Assembly: GCF_001942625.1 (NCBI RefSeq)
Contig: NZ_MLCL01000023.1
Location: 128,524 to 192,523, forward strand
Length of the DNA stretch: 64,000 nt
Direction of reading: 5' to 3'
DNA from: Mycobacterium syngnathidarum
GTDB lineage: Bacteria > Actinomycetota > Actinomycetes > Mycobacteriales > Mycobacteriaceae
How positions within the stretch are numbered: the first letter of the stretch is position 1; each line of letters opens with the position of its first letter. The notes beneath the pieces are model-generated. The model was not told the origin of the DNA. It ran no database searches and saw only the letters and a list, made by a program, of their open reading frames with translations. Shown here piece by piece: positions 1 to 8,908 of the stretch. Made by a program: the position numbers and the translations under genes.

Positions 1-159
1 GACAAGGACTACCGCCAGGGCACGGCTCAGGGTGCGGGCCTGCGACTCGGACTGCCGACGGCCGATCGTCACCAGAAGCACCGCGCCCGTCACGAACACC
101 GCGAGCACGATCAAGTGCGACGGCCCGTACGCCGCAAACTCGCGCTGCGCAGACAACAT
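1..159 (-). CDS. YwaF/TIGR02206-like integral membrane protein (N-terminal part)
   Basis: Only the first 53 codons are inside the window; the gene runs off the left edge. The translation starts MLSAQREFAAYGPSHLIVLA and continues into a hydrophobic segment followed by an Arg/Gln-rich turn and a second hydrophobic stretch. A short N-terminus with a (F)xxxGxSHL motif before the first membrane helix is typical of the YwaF (TIGR02206) family of small polytopic membrane proteins of unknown function. The ATG has a GGGGAG ribosome-binding site seven bases upstream. It diverges from the histidine kinase that follows, with about 160 bp between them. Family assignment rests on the N-terminus alone. Confidence 0.6.
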   Translation of the reverse strand, partial: MLSAQREFAAYGPSHLIVLAVFVTGAVLLVTIGRRQSESQARTLSRALAVVLV

Positions 160-318
160 TCGATCAACTCCCCGTTTCGTCGCAGGCAGGGACCGTCATC
201 CATGATCGCAGGCGAAGTTCCACCGGCGCCAGAAGCCCGAAAAACTCGTCAACCCGCCTCAGCACGCGATCGAATCGCCCTATACTCCTGCCAACCTTGC
301 GGTTGGCGGGAGTCGAGA

Positions 319-1553
319 ATGGTCAGGCGCGCGGCGGCAACGGCTTTGGGGTATCACTCGCGGAGCGCAGCTTTTCGCGGGCTGCTGCTGCAACTCGCGC
401 TGCGGGTTCTGTTGGTGGCGTTCATCTTCTTCGCGTTGTTCCTGCAACCGCCCGAAAGTTACCGCCTGGTCTACGGCCTGCTCTTGATCGGCTACCTGGC
501 AACGATCGCCTGCTGGGGTTTCTGGGCGCTGCGGCCTTCCAACGACGCCGGGATCGGGGCCAGGCGCTGGGTTGCCCTGCTGATGCTGTGCGCGGATGTC
601 GCTGTGGTGTCGGTACTTTCAGTGCAGTCCGGCCTCAGCTCGCCGAACACCTGGACCTCCGATGTGCTCCACTACGGGCTGTTCCTGATCCCGCTGATCG
701 CGGCGGCCCAGCTCGATCCTTTCGTGAGCTCGGTCATCGCCGTCCCTACCGTCGCCGCATACGTCGTCGTGCTCTGGGTCAATCAGGCGGCCAACGGCGA
801 CGAACCGTGGGGCTCGATTCTCACCACCACCGGCTTGTTGTTCGGGTTGGCCGCGGGTTCGGTCGCGCTGTCGTGGATCCAGCAGTCGAAAGAGCGAACG
901 ATCGCGCGGTTGGCCCAAGAACGCAGTCACCTGCTCGAAGAAATCGTCACGCTCGAAAAGCGGGAGAGACAAACCCTGTCCGAACGGCTGCACGATGGAG
1001 CACTGCAGTATGTCCTGGCCTCACGACGCGAGATGGAAGAGGTGCGCGAAGGGTCCACCGAATCCATGGACCGCGTCGATGTGGCGCTCGGCGAATGCTC
1101 CCGACTGCTGCGCGACGTGGTCCGTGAACTACACCCCGAGGTGCTGGCACGAGCCGGGCTGCGGGCCGCCGTCACCTCTCTGGCCGACAGCATCGCCGCG
1201 CGCACCAGCCTTGCCGTCCACGTCGACTTCCACGACTGGCCCGACGATCTGCGAACCGACGCCGATCATTTGCTCTACAGTGCGGCGCGCGAGTTTTCGA
1301 CGAACGCGATCAAACACGCCAGGCCGACAACCTGAGGTTCACCCTGCGGCGGTCGAACGGGCGCGCCACACTGTGCGTCGCCGACGACGGCGTGGGCATA
1401 GAACCGGAGCGCCTCGCGCTGAGCGTCGAAGCCGGTCACATCGGCTTCGCGTCGATACGGGCCAAGGTATTGGCCCTCGGCGGCATGTTGGACGTCCATG
1501 ACACCCGCGGTACCGAGATCGCGATCTCGCTGCCATCGCAGGCAGCGGTCTGA
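319..1553 (+). pseudogene. NarL-type sensor histidine kinase, frameshifted in the ATPase domain
   Basis: Membrane sensor kinase of the HisKA_3 type, which would phosphorylate a NarL/LuxR response regulator. The ATG at 319 has GGGAG at 308-312. About six N-terminal hydrophobic segments span residues 15-175, then a short coiled linker leads to the dimerisation/phosphoacceptor box ERLHDGALQ, with His at residue 225. The N-box TNAIKHA is reached at residue 334, where the frame hits TGA at 1333-1335. The other frame, entered at 1323, continues with the expected ADNLRFTL, DDGVG (G1 box) and GTEIAISLP and stops at 1551-1553. Adding one G to the GG at 1322-1323 restores HARADNL. No partner response regulator is visible. 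A TATACT hexamer at 281-286 could be a -10 box. Confidence 0.8.
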
Positions 1554-1559
1554 AAGCGC

Positions 1560-2528
1560 TCAGACCCATCCGATCGGCGACGTCGCCGTGGGCGCGGGAG
1601 TCGAAGGACCTGGCTGCTGCCCGTAACCGGGCGTGTCCGGGCCGTAGGCCGGCGACGGACCGTGCAGGGATGTGTCAGGGTCATACCCGGGCGCCGGCGC
1701 ATAACCCGGGGCCGGGGCGTAGCCGGGTGACGTCGGGCCGGACATCGACGAGTCCGGTCCATACCCCGGCCCATAGCCGTAGTCCGGCAGCGCCGGACCG
1801 TACCCGGGCACCGATTGGCCGGAACCGGCCAGCAGCTTGGCGGCGGCGAATGCTGCCGCCTGGGTGGTGTACACCGGGACATACCCCTCGGTGTGTCCGC
1901 TCCATTCGTTGCCCTGGCCCTCGTGACAGATCGGGTCCATCGGGTTACAGAGGTCGATCGCCTTTGACCCGAACAGTGCGCTCTGGGTGGAGATCGTTTG
2001 CTTGGTGCGGGTGCCTACGTCGCCGAAGGTGGTGATCGCCGCGACGTTGTCCGCATATTCGGACGGGAGCGAATCGCCCCACTTGATGCCGCCCAGCGGA
2101 TTGCCGGCCACGATGTTGATTACGCTCGCACCCTGCGAATAGCCGCCGAGCACGATCTGGGTGTCGGGGCACGAGGACAGCGTGGACTTGATGTGGGAAA
2201 TCGCGTCCTTGGCACCATCACCACCGTGCAACTGCAGCTTGCTGGCCTTGTAGTCGACCGCGTAGGTGTTGATGGTCAGGCCGGCGGTCTGCTTACGCAG
2301 CGAGTCGACGAAGGCATCGCCGACCCGGCCCATACCGGGCGGCTCATCGGTACCGCGGGCGAAGACGACTTCCGCATCGGCGCAGTCGTCGGCGGCCGCC
2401 ACCGGCGGCGCGGTCACCGCGACGAGCGGAAAACCGGAGGTGAGAAGTGCAGCAGCGCCAAGCCCGACCCAGCGACCACCTGACCGCGCACTGCCCTTGC
2501 GAGGGGTAGCGATGCGGCGAGAAAACAT
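1560..2528 (-). CDS. Secreted cutinase-family serine esterase with repetitive C-terminal tail
   Basis: Exported alpha/beta-hydrolase of the cutinase (Culp) family, expected to cleave lipid or polyester substrates outside the membrane. Residues 1-46 form a signal peptide with twin arginines near the start and an AAA cleavage region. The nucleophile is in GYSQG (Ser131). Asp198 in DPIC and His212 complete a plausible triad. Cysteine pairs 49/120 and 194/201 match the family disulfides. The segment before DPIC reads CNPM, where GD is more usual. From about residue 240 to 322 the protein is a low-complexity Pro/Gly/Tyr tail with repeated PGYAPA and YGPD units, absent from short cutinases. It converges with the kinase gene, leaving six bases between them. 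Confidence 0.9.
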   Translation of the reverse strand: MFSRRIATPRKGSARSGGRWVGLGAAALLTSGFPLVAVTAPPVAAADDCADAEVVFARGTDEPPGMGRVGDAFVDSLRKQTAGLTINTYAVDYKASKLQLHGGDGAKDAISHIKSTLSSCPDTQIVLGGYSQGASVINIVAGNPLGGIKWGDSLPSEYADNVAAITTFGDVGTRTKQTISTQSALFGSKAIDLCNPMDPICHEGQGNEWSGHTEGYVPVYTTQAAAFAAAKLLAGSGQSVPGYGPALPDYGYGPGYGPDSSMSGPTSPGYAPAPGYAPAPGYDPDTSLHGPSPAYGPDTPGYGQQPGPSTPAPTATSPIGWV

Positions 2529-2608
2529 GTCTCAACCTAACCCGTATCCCAGGTGGATCACCACCGTCGCCTGGTCGAATGCGGGTGCCCCGCCGCGCCA
2601 ACGTGGTG

Positions 2609-2649
2609 ACGGCAAAAGAAAACAGGCCAGGGATCATATCCCTGACCTG
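2609..2649 (-). terminator. Rho-independent terminator of ssrA
   Basis: On the minus strand a stem of about 11 pairs (arms 2638-2649 and 2623-2634, one mismatch, ATG loop) is followed by TGTTTTCTTTTG at 2622-2611. It begins nine bases after the tmRNA 3' end, the expected position for the transcription stop of ssrA. Confidence 0.8.
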
Positions 2650-2657
2650 CATCTTCT

Positions 2658-3026
2658 CGGTGGAGCTGCCGGGAATTGAACCCGGGTCCTACGGCATGTC
2701 CTCGAGGCTTCTCCGTGCGCAGTTCGCTGTGCCTCTACTCGGATCTCTCAGTCACGCGAACAAGCCGAGATGACGATCCCAGTCGCTGTTTGATGTCCCC
2801 ACGGATTCCGCGACCGAACCCGTGGGTGGGTCCCTCTAGCTGATGCCAGGGTCCGGGCCGAGGGCGCTCCCGGTCTGACAGACACGCAGTCGCTTAGGCA
2901 GCGAGTGCGTAGTCGCGCTGATTGGAATCGGCGCTTAATTGGTTGCAACGACGCTTACGGTGGTCTCTTGCCTGCACCGGCACGCTTCCCTTGATTCGAT
3001 GCGCGAAGTCGAAACCGATCAGCCCC
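2658..3026 (-). ncRNA. ssrA: tmRNA (transfer-messenger RNA)
   Basis: Rescues stalled ribosomes together with SmpB, encoded about 1 kb upstream on the same strand. The 5' end GGGGCUGAUCGGUUUCGACU and the 3' T-arm/acceptor end (GGUUCAAUUCCCGGCAGCUCCA) form the tRNA-like domain; the 5' GGGGCUG pairs with CAGCUCC. The tag reading frame occupies 2932-2894 and encodes ADSNQRDYALAA then UAA, close to the ADSHQRDYALAA tag recalled for M. tuberculosis. The template reads ACCG at the 3' terminus, so the final CCA is not fully encoded and must be completed after trimming. A U-tract terminator follows. Strand, ends and tag are read directly. Confidence 0.96.
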
Positions 3027-3033
3027 TCGCATC

Positions 3034-3052
3034 CCTGCCGACTTTCGGCAGG
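3034..3052 (-). other. Perfect hairpin just upstream of mature tmRNA 5' end
   Basis: CCTGCCGA and TCGGCAGG form an eight-pair stem with a three-base loop, ending eight bases before the mature 5' end of tmRNA. There is no U-tract, so it is not a typical terminator. It could be part of a precursor leader recognised during 5' processing, or a stop for the upstream gene. Confidence 0.5.
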
Positions 3053-3116
3053 ACAATCAATGGTACGCGACTACCAACGGCGAACGCCAAGTGATTATTC
3101 CGGGGCGCGTCACGGT

Positions 3117-3959
3117 TCAGATCACAAAGTTCAGATGGTCGACGATGCGCCGTCCGACCGCCTCCTCACCGCGGTAGCTCACCTCTGCGGCATGCCGGTC
3201 CGGGGTGGTTCGACCGCCGGCGAGCCGGGTGAACAACAGCCCGTCCAGGGTGATCGTCACGGTCGGCTCGGTGTCGAAGCTCTCGACCAGACGGCCACGC
3301 CCGTCGATGGCGACGTTGACGGTGCGTCGTAGTGGCCCGGTCAGCTCGATGCGGACCCGCGATCCGTCGGGAGCTCCCCCGAGCTTGCCGACCACGAATC
3401 CCATGCTCGACAGCAGCTCGTCCAGCGCCAGCCGCGCGGGAACACCGGCCGGATTCTGCGCCGGGCGCCGCAGCGCGTCCCGGATGTCGTGCTCGTGCAT
3501 CCAGCAATCGAAGATTCGTACCCGCATGAACCGGCCGTAGCTGTCCGGACCGACCGGGGTAGCCGTGACGGCTTCCCAGTCGGTGTCACTGACCTGCTCC
3601 AGTTCGTTGCGCCGGGCAGCGGTGACCTCCCGGAATTTCTCGAGCAGCTCGGCCGTGCCGACCGTGCTCAATTGCCGCACCCAGAGTTCGTTCAGTGCCC
3701 CGATGTCGTTGCGCACATGCGCCGGTGGCGACACGTCCGTGTCGGCGTCCGGGGCGGTCGCCCCGTGCAGCATGGACTCGGTTCCGATGACGTGCGCCAG
3801 CACATCGCGCACGGTCCAACCGGGCAGCGGTGTCTGGGCGTGCCACTGCTCGTCGGACAGCCCCTCGACGAGCCCGTCGAGCACACCCCATTCACCGAAC
3901 AGGCCGTCGAGAACGTCGGTTTTGTCGAGTCGGGTGACCGGGCGCGCAGAGCTGCTCAC
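3117..3959 (-). CDS. DinB/maleylpyruvate-isomerase-like (TIGR03083) protein
   Basis: A 280-residue member of the actinobacterial TIGR03083 / mycothiol-dependent isomerase-like superfamily. The N-terminal four-helix bundle carries PGWTVRDVLAHVIGTE (about residues 46-61), and a later WMHEHDIRDALRR supplies the second histidine pair expected for a divalent metal site. The C-terminal half is a small alpha/beta domain resembling an SCP2-like sterol carrier fold. Start is GTG at 3957-3959. The gene lies 44 bp downstream of smpB on the same strand and is probably co-transcribed. The substrate is unknown. The M. tuberculosis gene in this place is Rv3099c (recalled). Confidence 0.8.
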   Translation of the reverse strand: MSSSARPVTRLDKTDVLDGLFGEWGVLDGLVEGLSDEQWHAQTPLPGWTVRDVLAHVIGTESMLHGATAPDADTDVSPPAHVRNDIGALNELWVRQLSTVGTAELLEKFREVTAARRNELEQVSDTDWEAVTATPVGPDSYGRFMRVRIFDCWMHEHDIRDALRRPAQNPAGVPARLALDELLSSMGFVVGKLGGAPDGSRVRIELTGPLRRTVNVAIDGRGRLVESFDTEPTVTITLDGLLFTRLAGGRTTPDRHAAEVSYRGEEAVGRRIVDHLNFVI

Positions 3960-4003
3960 CCGGCCGAACGTAGTGCGTCGGTTGCACGCGGTGCAACGGA
4001 GAG

Positions 4004-4492
4004 CTACATGCCCTTGGCGCGGCGGCCCAGCTCGCGGATGATCTCCCGGTCGGCATCCCGCTTGGCCAGATCCTGACGTTTGTCGTGGGCCTGCTTACCC
4101 CGAGCCAGAGCCAGTTCCACCTTGACCTTGCCGTCGGAGAAGTACATCGACAGCGGCACCAGGGTCAGGTTTCCGTCGCGAACCTTGCCGATCAGGTTGT
4201 CGATTTCTTTGCGGTGCAACAGCAATTTGCGGTTGCGCCGCGGCGCATGGTTGGTCCACGTGCCGTGGTGGTACTCGGCGATGTGGACGTTGCGCAGCCA
4301 GATCTCGCCGTCGTCGACGGTGGCGAACGCGTCAGCCAGTGAGGCCTGGCCTTCGCGCAGGCTCTTGACCTCGGTGCCCATCAGCGCGATACCCGCCTCA
4401 TAGGTATCGAGAATCATGTAGTTGTGCCGCGCCTTGCGATTGCTGGCCACAATCTGCTTATTGCCGGCGGGGCTGGACTTCTTGGTCGCCAC
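4004..4492 (-). CDS. smpB: SsrA-binding protein SmpB
   Basis: A 162-residue RNA-binding protein that delivers alanyl-tmRNA to stalled ribosomes. Conserved features are [20 protein letters not shown] near the N-terminus, [16 protein letters not shown], the [24 protein letters not shown] core, and a basic C-terminal tail [14 protein letters not shown] that occupies the empty mRNA channel. Start is GTG at 4490-4492; the gene begins 10 bp after the ftsX stop codon. Its RNA partner ssrA is encoded one gene downstream. Length and motifs are normal. Confidence 0.97.
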   Translation of the reverse strand: MATKKSSPAGNKQIVASNRKARHNYMILDTYEAGIALMGTEVKSLREGQASLADAFATVDDGEIWLRNVHIAEYHHGTWTNHAPRRNRKLLLHRKEIDNLIGKVRDGNLTLVPLSMYFSDGKVKVELALARGKQAHDKRQDLAKRDADREIIRELGRRAKGM

Positions 4493-4502
4493 TAGTTCAC
4501 GA

Positions 4503-5399
4503 CTACCTTCGTATGTAGAGCCGCAGCGTCACATACGCGGTGATGCCGGACATCGCCAGGCCGAGGAACAGCATCCACGGTGCGCTGAAGTAGAGCACGT
4601 CAGCGTAGTCGACCCGGGCAATCAAATTCGACTGATAAAACTGGTCGAGCGCCTTCTCCAGGAACACCGCGCGCACCACGATCAGCCCGACGATCGCGAT
4701 CACCACACCGATCAGCGCCGCGATCATTGCCTCCACGAGGAACGGCAACTGGGTATACCAGCGGGTCGCGCCGACCAGACGCATGATGCCGATCTCGGTA
4801 CGGCGCGTGTAGGCGGCCACCTGGACCATGTTCGCGATCAGCAGCACCGCACCGATCGCCTGCACCAGCGCCACCGCGAAAGCGACGCTACTGAGGCCGT
4901 CGAGCACCGCGAACAAGCGGTCGATCAGGTCCTTCTGGTTGAGCACGTTGAGCACACCGGGCTGGCCCTGCATCGCCTTGTCGAACGCCTCGTGTTGCTC
5001 AGGGTCGTTGAGCTTGACGATGAACGACGCCGGGAACGCGTCCTTGCCCGCCACATCCTTGTACTGCGGGAACTTCTTGATCGCGTCGTCGTAGGCCTGC
5101 TCTCGGTTGAGGAAGCTCAGCGAGCGCACGTCGTCGCGGTCGTCGATCATGCGGTACAGCGCCTTACACGCGTCGCCGTCGCAGCTGGGATCGTTGGCCG
5201 AGATGTCGTCGGTCAAGAACACCTGGCTCTCGACACGGTCCAGGTAGATGTCGCGAGACTGGTCGGCCAACCGCACCACCAGCAGACCGCCACCGAACAA
5301 CCCGATCGAGATGGCTGTGGTGAGAATCATCGCCACGGTCATCGTGACGTTACGACGAAGCCCGGTCAGGACTTCATTGACAAGAAAGCCGAAGCGCAC
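4503..5399 (-). CDS. ftsX: Cell-division ABC transporter permease FtsX
   Basis: A 298-residue membrane subunit of FtsEX, which activates peptidoglycan hydrolases at the septum. There is one N-terminal transmembrane helix (about 20-45), a large extracellular domain with a [12 protein letters not shown] cysteine pair that probably forms a disulfide as in mycobacterial FtsX, then three C-terminal helices separated by the [22 protein letters not shown] coupling motif. Start is GTG at 5397-5399, directly abutting the ftsE TAA (TAAGTG), so translation is probably coupled. Confidence 0.96.
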   Translation of the reverse strand: MRFGFLVNEVLTGLRRNVTMTVAMILTTAISIGLFGGGLLVVRLADQSRDIYLDRVESQVFLTDDISANDPSCDGDACKALYRMIDDRDDVRSLSFLNREQAYDDAIKKFPQYKDVAGKDAFPASFIVKLNDPEQHEAFDKAMQGQPGVLNVLNQKDLIDRLFAVLDGLSSVAFAVALVQAIGAVLLIANMVQVAAYTRRTEIGIMRLVGATRWYTQLPFLVEAMIAALIGVVIAIVGLIVVRAVFLEKALDQFYQSNLIARVDYADVLYFSAPWMLFLGLAMSGITAYVTLRLYIRR

Positions 5400-6089
5400 T
5401 TAGCGATCCATTCCGTAGACGCCGCGCTGCTCATCACGGATCAGCCGGCCGAGTTCGAGTTCGACGACCCGCTGGCGCATGGAGTCGACGATGTGATGGT
5501 CGTGGGTGGCCATCAGCACCGTGGTTCCGGTGCGGTTGATCCGTTCCAGCAGATCCATGATGTCCTTGCTGGTCTCGGGATCCAGGTTTCCGGTGGGCTC
5601 GTCGGCGATCAGCACCAACGGCCGGTTGACGAAAGCCCGCGCGATGGCGACGCGCTGCTGCTCGCCACCGGACAGCTCGCTCGGCAGCCGGTTGGCCTTG
5701 CCGGACAGGCCGACCATCTCCAGAACGTCCGGGACGACTCGGTTGATCACCTCGCCGCGCTTGCCGATCACCTCAAGGGCGAACGCCACGTTCTCGAACA
5801 CAGTCTTCTGCTGCAGCAGCCGGAAGTCCTGGAATACGCAGCCGATGACCTGGCGCAAGTTCGGGACGTGGCGGTCCGCCAGCTTGTTGACGTGAAATTT
5901 GGACACACGGATGTCGCCCGACGTGGGCGTCTCGGCCGCCAACAGCAGCCGCATGAACGTCGACTTGCCCGAACCCGACGGGCCGATCAGGAAGACGAAC
6001 TCACCCTTGTCGATTCTCAACGAGACGTCGTCGAGCGCTGGGCGCGCCGAAGACTTGTAGTGCTTCGTCACGTGGTCGAGGGTGATCAT
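5400..6089 (-). CDS. ftsE: Cell-division ATP-binding protein FtsE
   Basis: ABC-type ATPase of FtsEX, 229 residues from the ATG at 6087-6089; an in-frame GTG lies one codon earlier. Walker [10 protein letters not shown] is at residues 37-45, the Q-loop at CVFQDFRLL, the signature LSGGEQQR at about 139, Walker [13 protein letters not shown], and the switch histidine is in MATHDH. The protein matches mycobacterial FtsE almost end to end. Downstream ftsX starts at the next base. The three-gene stretch ftsE-ftsX-smpB is the usual mycobacterial arrangement. Confidence 0.97.
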   Translation of the reverse strand: MITLDHVTKHYKSSARPALDDVSLRIDKGEFVFLIGPSGSGKSTFMRLLLAAETPTSGDIRVSKFHVNKLADRHVPNLRQVIGCVFQDFRLLQQKTVFENVAFALEVIGKRGEVINRVVPDVLEMVGLSGKANRLPSELSGGEQQRVAIARAFVNRPLVLIADEPTGNLDPETSKDIMDLLERINRTGTTVLMATHDHHIVDSMRQRVVELELGRLIRDEQRGVYGMDR

Positions 6090-6134
6090 CACGGCACGCC
6101 AGTGTAGCGGTGCGCAAGCATTCGGCAGGTCAGG

Positions 6135-6659
6135 CTATCGCGGCAATGTCGGCGCCACCGACTCCTGACCGGGTTGCGGCTGCTCGGGCGCGGGGCTCGG
6201 GGCCTGGCCGGGCGACACCGGCAACGTGACGGGAGGCAGCAGCCCCGGACCGTCAGGATCAAACACCGTCGTACTCGGCGCCCCAGGCGGCGGCGTGGTC
6301 GAACTCGTCGGCGCACCCGGCGGGGCGGTGCCGGTGGTCTCCGGAGTCTCGGTCGGCGTCGTGGTGGTCGGGACTGTGGTTTCGGTGGTCTCCGGCGTCT
6401 CGGTCGGGGTCGTGGTCCGCGGAGGCTGCACCTTGGTGCGCGGCACCCAGGTGTACTCGGGATCGGGTACGAACCCGGGCGGCACGACCTGGGTGTCAGG
6501 CATCTGCGGCGCGGTGTGTTTGGGCGCGTACTCCTGCTGCACCCACGCCAGCGCGATGAACACCGCGATCAACACCACCGTCGAGGTACGAAGCCGGCCC
6601 ACTCGGCTGCGCCACAGTCGGGCGGCGGCGTCGGTCACCCGGGTGAAGTCCAGCTTCAC
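6135..6659 (-). CDS. Proline/threonine-rich single-pass membrane protein (Rv3103c-like)
   Basis: A 174-residue protein of unknown function. A basic cytoplasmic N-terminus is followed by one hydrophobic helix (about 22-42, VLIAVFIALAWVQQEYAP), then an extracellular tail made almost entirely of Thr, Pro, Glu and Gly. The tail holds two copies of TPTETPETT, coming from a 34-bp direct repeat. The GTG start overlaps the mscS stop (GTGA). Its place between ftsE and an MscS channel is the same as that of the proline-rich Rv3103c in M. tuberculosis. Probably an envelope protein; no catalytic motif. Confidence 0.8.
   Translation of the reverse strand: MKLDFTRVTDAAARLWRSRVGRLRTSTVVLIAVFIALAWVQQEYAPKHTAPQMPDTQVVPPGFVPDPEYTWVPRTKVQPPRTTTPTETPETTETTVPTTTTPTETPETTGTAPPGAPTSSTTPPPGAPSTTVFDPDGPGLLPPVTLPVSPGQAPSPAPEQPQPGQESVAPTLPR
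6332..6416. repeat. 34-bp direct repeat inside the proline-rich gene
   Basis: Copies at 6332-6365 and 6383-6416 differ at two positions and are spaced by 51 bp. They encode the repeated TPTETPETT stretch, so unit-number variation between strains is possible. Confidence 0.8.
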
Positions 6660-7654
6660 TTCTTCTGCTCCTGTGCCGAGCCGGCCGGTGCCGCGGTCGT
6701 GGTCGTGGCCTGTGTTTCGGCGACCGCTGTCGGGTGAATGATGTCTCCGGCCGCTGCGACCGAGGCATCCGACGACGTCACCACGCCGGCACGGCGCAGC
6801 GCTCGCACCACCCGTACCCGCAGCCGCCTGCCCACGTCGAACTGTTTGCCCGGCAAAGTGCGTGCGACCATCCGCAGGTTCACGGTGTCCAGGCCGATGC
6901 TCTCCACGCCCATCAACTGCGGCTTGTCCAGTAGCAGCTTCGACAGCTCGCCATCTTCGGCCGCCTTCTCGGCGACCTCGTTGAGTACATCGTTGACGAG
7001 GTTGAGGTCAGCACTCACCGGCACCGGGATGTCGACGACCGCGCGTGCCCAGTCCTTCGACAGGTTCAGCGCCTTGACGATCTGCCCGTTGGGCACCGTG
7101 TACATCTCGCCTTCGGAAGACCTCAGCTTGGTGACCCGCAACGTCACGTCCTCGACCGTGCCCTCGGCCTCGTTGCTGGCACCGATGGTCAGTCGGACCA
7201 GATCCCCGAAGCCGTACTGCTTTTCGGTGATGATGAAGAAGCCGGCCAACAGATCCTGCACGATGCGCTGCGCACCGAAACCCAGGGCGGCACCGAGCAC
7301 CGCCGCCGGGGCGACCAGGGAGGCGATCGGCACCTCGAGCGCATCAGTGACCTCGACGAGCACGATGACGAACAACAGCGCCACCGAGACCCACGAGATC
7401 ACCGAGGCGACCGCCTGCCGGTGCTTGGCACTCTCCGAGCGCACCAGTGCGTCGCTTTCCTGATATTCCGCGTCGATGCGGCGCACCACGCGTTGCGCGG
7501 CCCAGTTGATGAAGCGGGCCGCGAGCAGACCGCCGATGAGCAGCAGTGCGATCCGCAGGCCCGTGGTGAGGATCCACACGCCCATCTCGCCGTGCCAAAA
7601 ATCGTGCCAGCGGTCGGCGAGTGACAGGGCCATCAGCGTGTTAGTCGTCTTCAT
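6656..7654 (-). CDS. MscS-type small-conductance mechanosensitive channel
   Basis: A 332-residue channel of the MscS family, which opens under membrane tension to release solutes. The N-terminal helix lies at about 27-50, a second at about 85-105, and the pore helix TM3 has the Ala/Gly-rich [27 protein letters not shown] at about 115-142. The beta domain ([36 protein letters not shown]) and the cytoplasmic cage follow. The last 40 residues are a Thr/Ala-rich extension. The ATG start lies inside the end of prfB (14-base overlap), and the stop overlaps the next gene. Confidence 0.92.
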   Translation of the reverse strand: MKTTNTLMALSLADRWHDFWHGEMGVWILTTGLRIALLLIGGLLAARFINWAAQRVVRRIDAEYQESDALVRSESAKHRQAVASVISWVSVALLFVIVLVEVTDALEVPIASLVAPAAVLGAALGFGAQRIVQDLLAGFFIITEKQYGFGDLVRLTIGASNEAEGTVEDVTLRVTKLRSSEGEMYTVPNGQIVKALNLSKDWARAVVDIPVPVSADLNLVNDVLNEVAEKAAEDGELSKLLLDKPQLMGVESIGLDTVNLRMVARTLPGKQFDVGRRLRVRVVRALRRAGVVTSSDASVAAAGDIIHPTAVAETQATTTTAAPAGSAQEQKK

Positions 7655-8759
7655 CTTTTCTGTTGCGCCATCTGATACCCGCTTCCAGGAATCCGTCGAT
7701 GTCTCCGTCCAGCACCGTGGCCGGATTGCCGACCTCGTACTCCGTGCGCAGGTCTTTCACCATCTGGTAGGGGTGCAAAACATAGGACCGCATCTGGTTG
7801 CCCCACGAGCTGCCGCCGTCCCCCTTGAGCGCATCCATCTCCGCGCGCTCCTCCAGGCGTTTGCGTTCCAGCAGCCGGGCCTGCAGAACCCGCATCGCCG
7901 CGACCTTGTTCTGCAGCTGGGACTTCTCGTTCTGACAGGTCACCACGATTCCGGTCGGGATGTGGGTGAGCCGGACCGCGGAGTCGGTGGTGTTCACCGA
8001 CTGCCCGCCGGGACCGCTAGAGCGGTACACGTCCACGCGCAGGTCCCCTTCCGGGATCTCGATGTGGTCGGTCGTCTCCACCACCGGCAGCACCTCGACA
8101 TCGGCGAACGACGTCTGACGCCGGCTCTGGTTGTCGAACGGGCTGATGCGCACCAACCGGTGGGTGCCTTGTTCCACCGAGAGGGTGCCGTAGGCGAAGG
8201 GGGCGTGCACGGCGAACGTGGCGCTCTTGATCCCCGCCTCCTCGGCGTAGGAGGTGTCGAACACCTCGACCGGGTAGTCGTGCTTCTCGGCCCACCGGGT
8301 GTACATCCGCAGCAGCATCTCGGCCCAATCCGCGGCGTCGACGCCGCCGGCACCGGAGCGGATCGTCACCACGGCTTCGCGCTCGTCGTACTCACCCGAG
8401 AGCAGGGTGCGGACCTCGAGGGTCTCGATGTCTTCGCGAAGGTTGGCGAGCTCGGCATCGGCCTCGGCGACCGCATCGTCAGCCTCTGCCCCGGCTTCCT
8501 CAAACGCGAGTTCGAACAGCACCGGCAGGTCGTCGACGCGCTGCCGCAGCTCCTGCACCCGGCGCAGCTCGTTCTGCGCGTGCGAGAGCTCACTGGTGAC
8601 TTTCTGCGCCCGCGACTGGTCGTCCCAGAGGTTCGGATCGGAGGCCTGCTGCTCGAGCATGTCGATCCGCTGACGCAGGCCATCGATGTCGAGCACCCGC
8701 TCCACGGTCGTCAGGGTGGTGTCGAGTGAGGCTACGGCGGCTTGACGGTCTGGATCCAC
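7641..8759 (-). CDS. prfB: Peptide chain release factor 2
   Basis: RF2, 372 residues, reads UGA and UAA stop codons. The tripeptide anticodon SPF is at 206-208, and the GGQ that triggers peptide release at 251-253 in [24 protein letters not shown]. The N-terminal helical domain and C-terminal helix are complete. Start is GTG at 8757-8759. The frame is continuous: the CUUUGA +1 frameshift site that autoregulates RF2 in many bacteria is absent. First gene of the minus-strand block running to ssrA; it diverges from fprA across about 150 bp. Confidence 0.97.
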   Translation of the reverse strand: MDPDRQAAVASLDTTLTTVERVLDIDGLRQRIDMLEQQASDPNLWDDQSRAQKVTSELSHAQNELRRVQELRQRVDDLPVLFELAFEEAGAEADDAVAEADAELANLREDIETLEVRTLLSGEYDEREAVVTIRSGAGGVDAADWAEMLLRMYTRWAEKHDYPVEVFDTSYAEEAGIKSATFAVHAPFAYGTLSVEQGTHRLVRISPFDNQSRRQTSFADVEVLPVVETTDHIEIPEGDLRVDVYRSSGPGGQSVNTTDSAVRLTHIPTGIVVTCQNEKSQLQNKVAAMRVLQARLLERKRLEERAEMDALKGDGGSSWGNQMRSYVLHPYQMVKDLRTEYEVGNPATVLDGDIDGFLEAGIRWRNRKDEDD

Positions 8760-8908
8760 GGATATTCAGGGTACCCGGCGGCATTTCGGCGGCAGTTCTC
8801 TCCGACTCGCGGCAGCGCCGACGATCTGTGTTTAGAGTCGGTTGGTACCCGGCCCAGCACACCAAGAGCCGGGCTGTAACGGCTTTTCCGCTCGTAAGAA
8901 GGCAGGGT

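Noticed and set aside
4422..6107. Long plus-strand open frame of about 560 codons
   Set aside because: Antisense to ftsX and ftsE, which have full family motifs; the translated peptide is His/Arg/Asp-rich without domains.
7517..7526. CGCGAGCAGA arm of the palindromic element inside the MscS gene
   Set aside because: Single arm within a conserved membrane-helix coding region and no complementary arm nearby; chance match.
8680..8759. Programmed +1 frameshift in prfB
   Set aside because: The frame is continuous from GTG 8759, with no CUUUGA slippery stop near codon 25.
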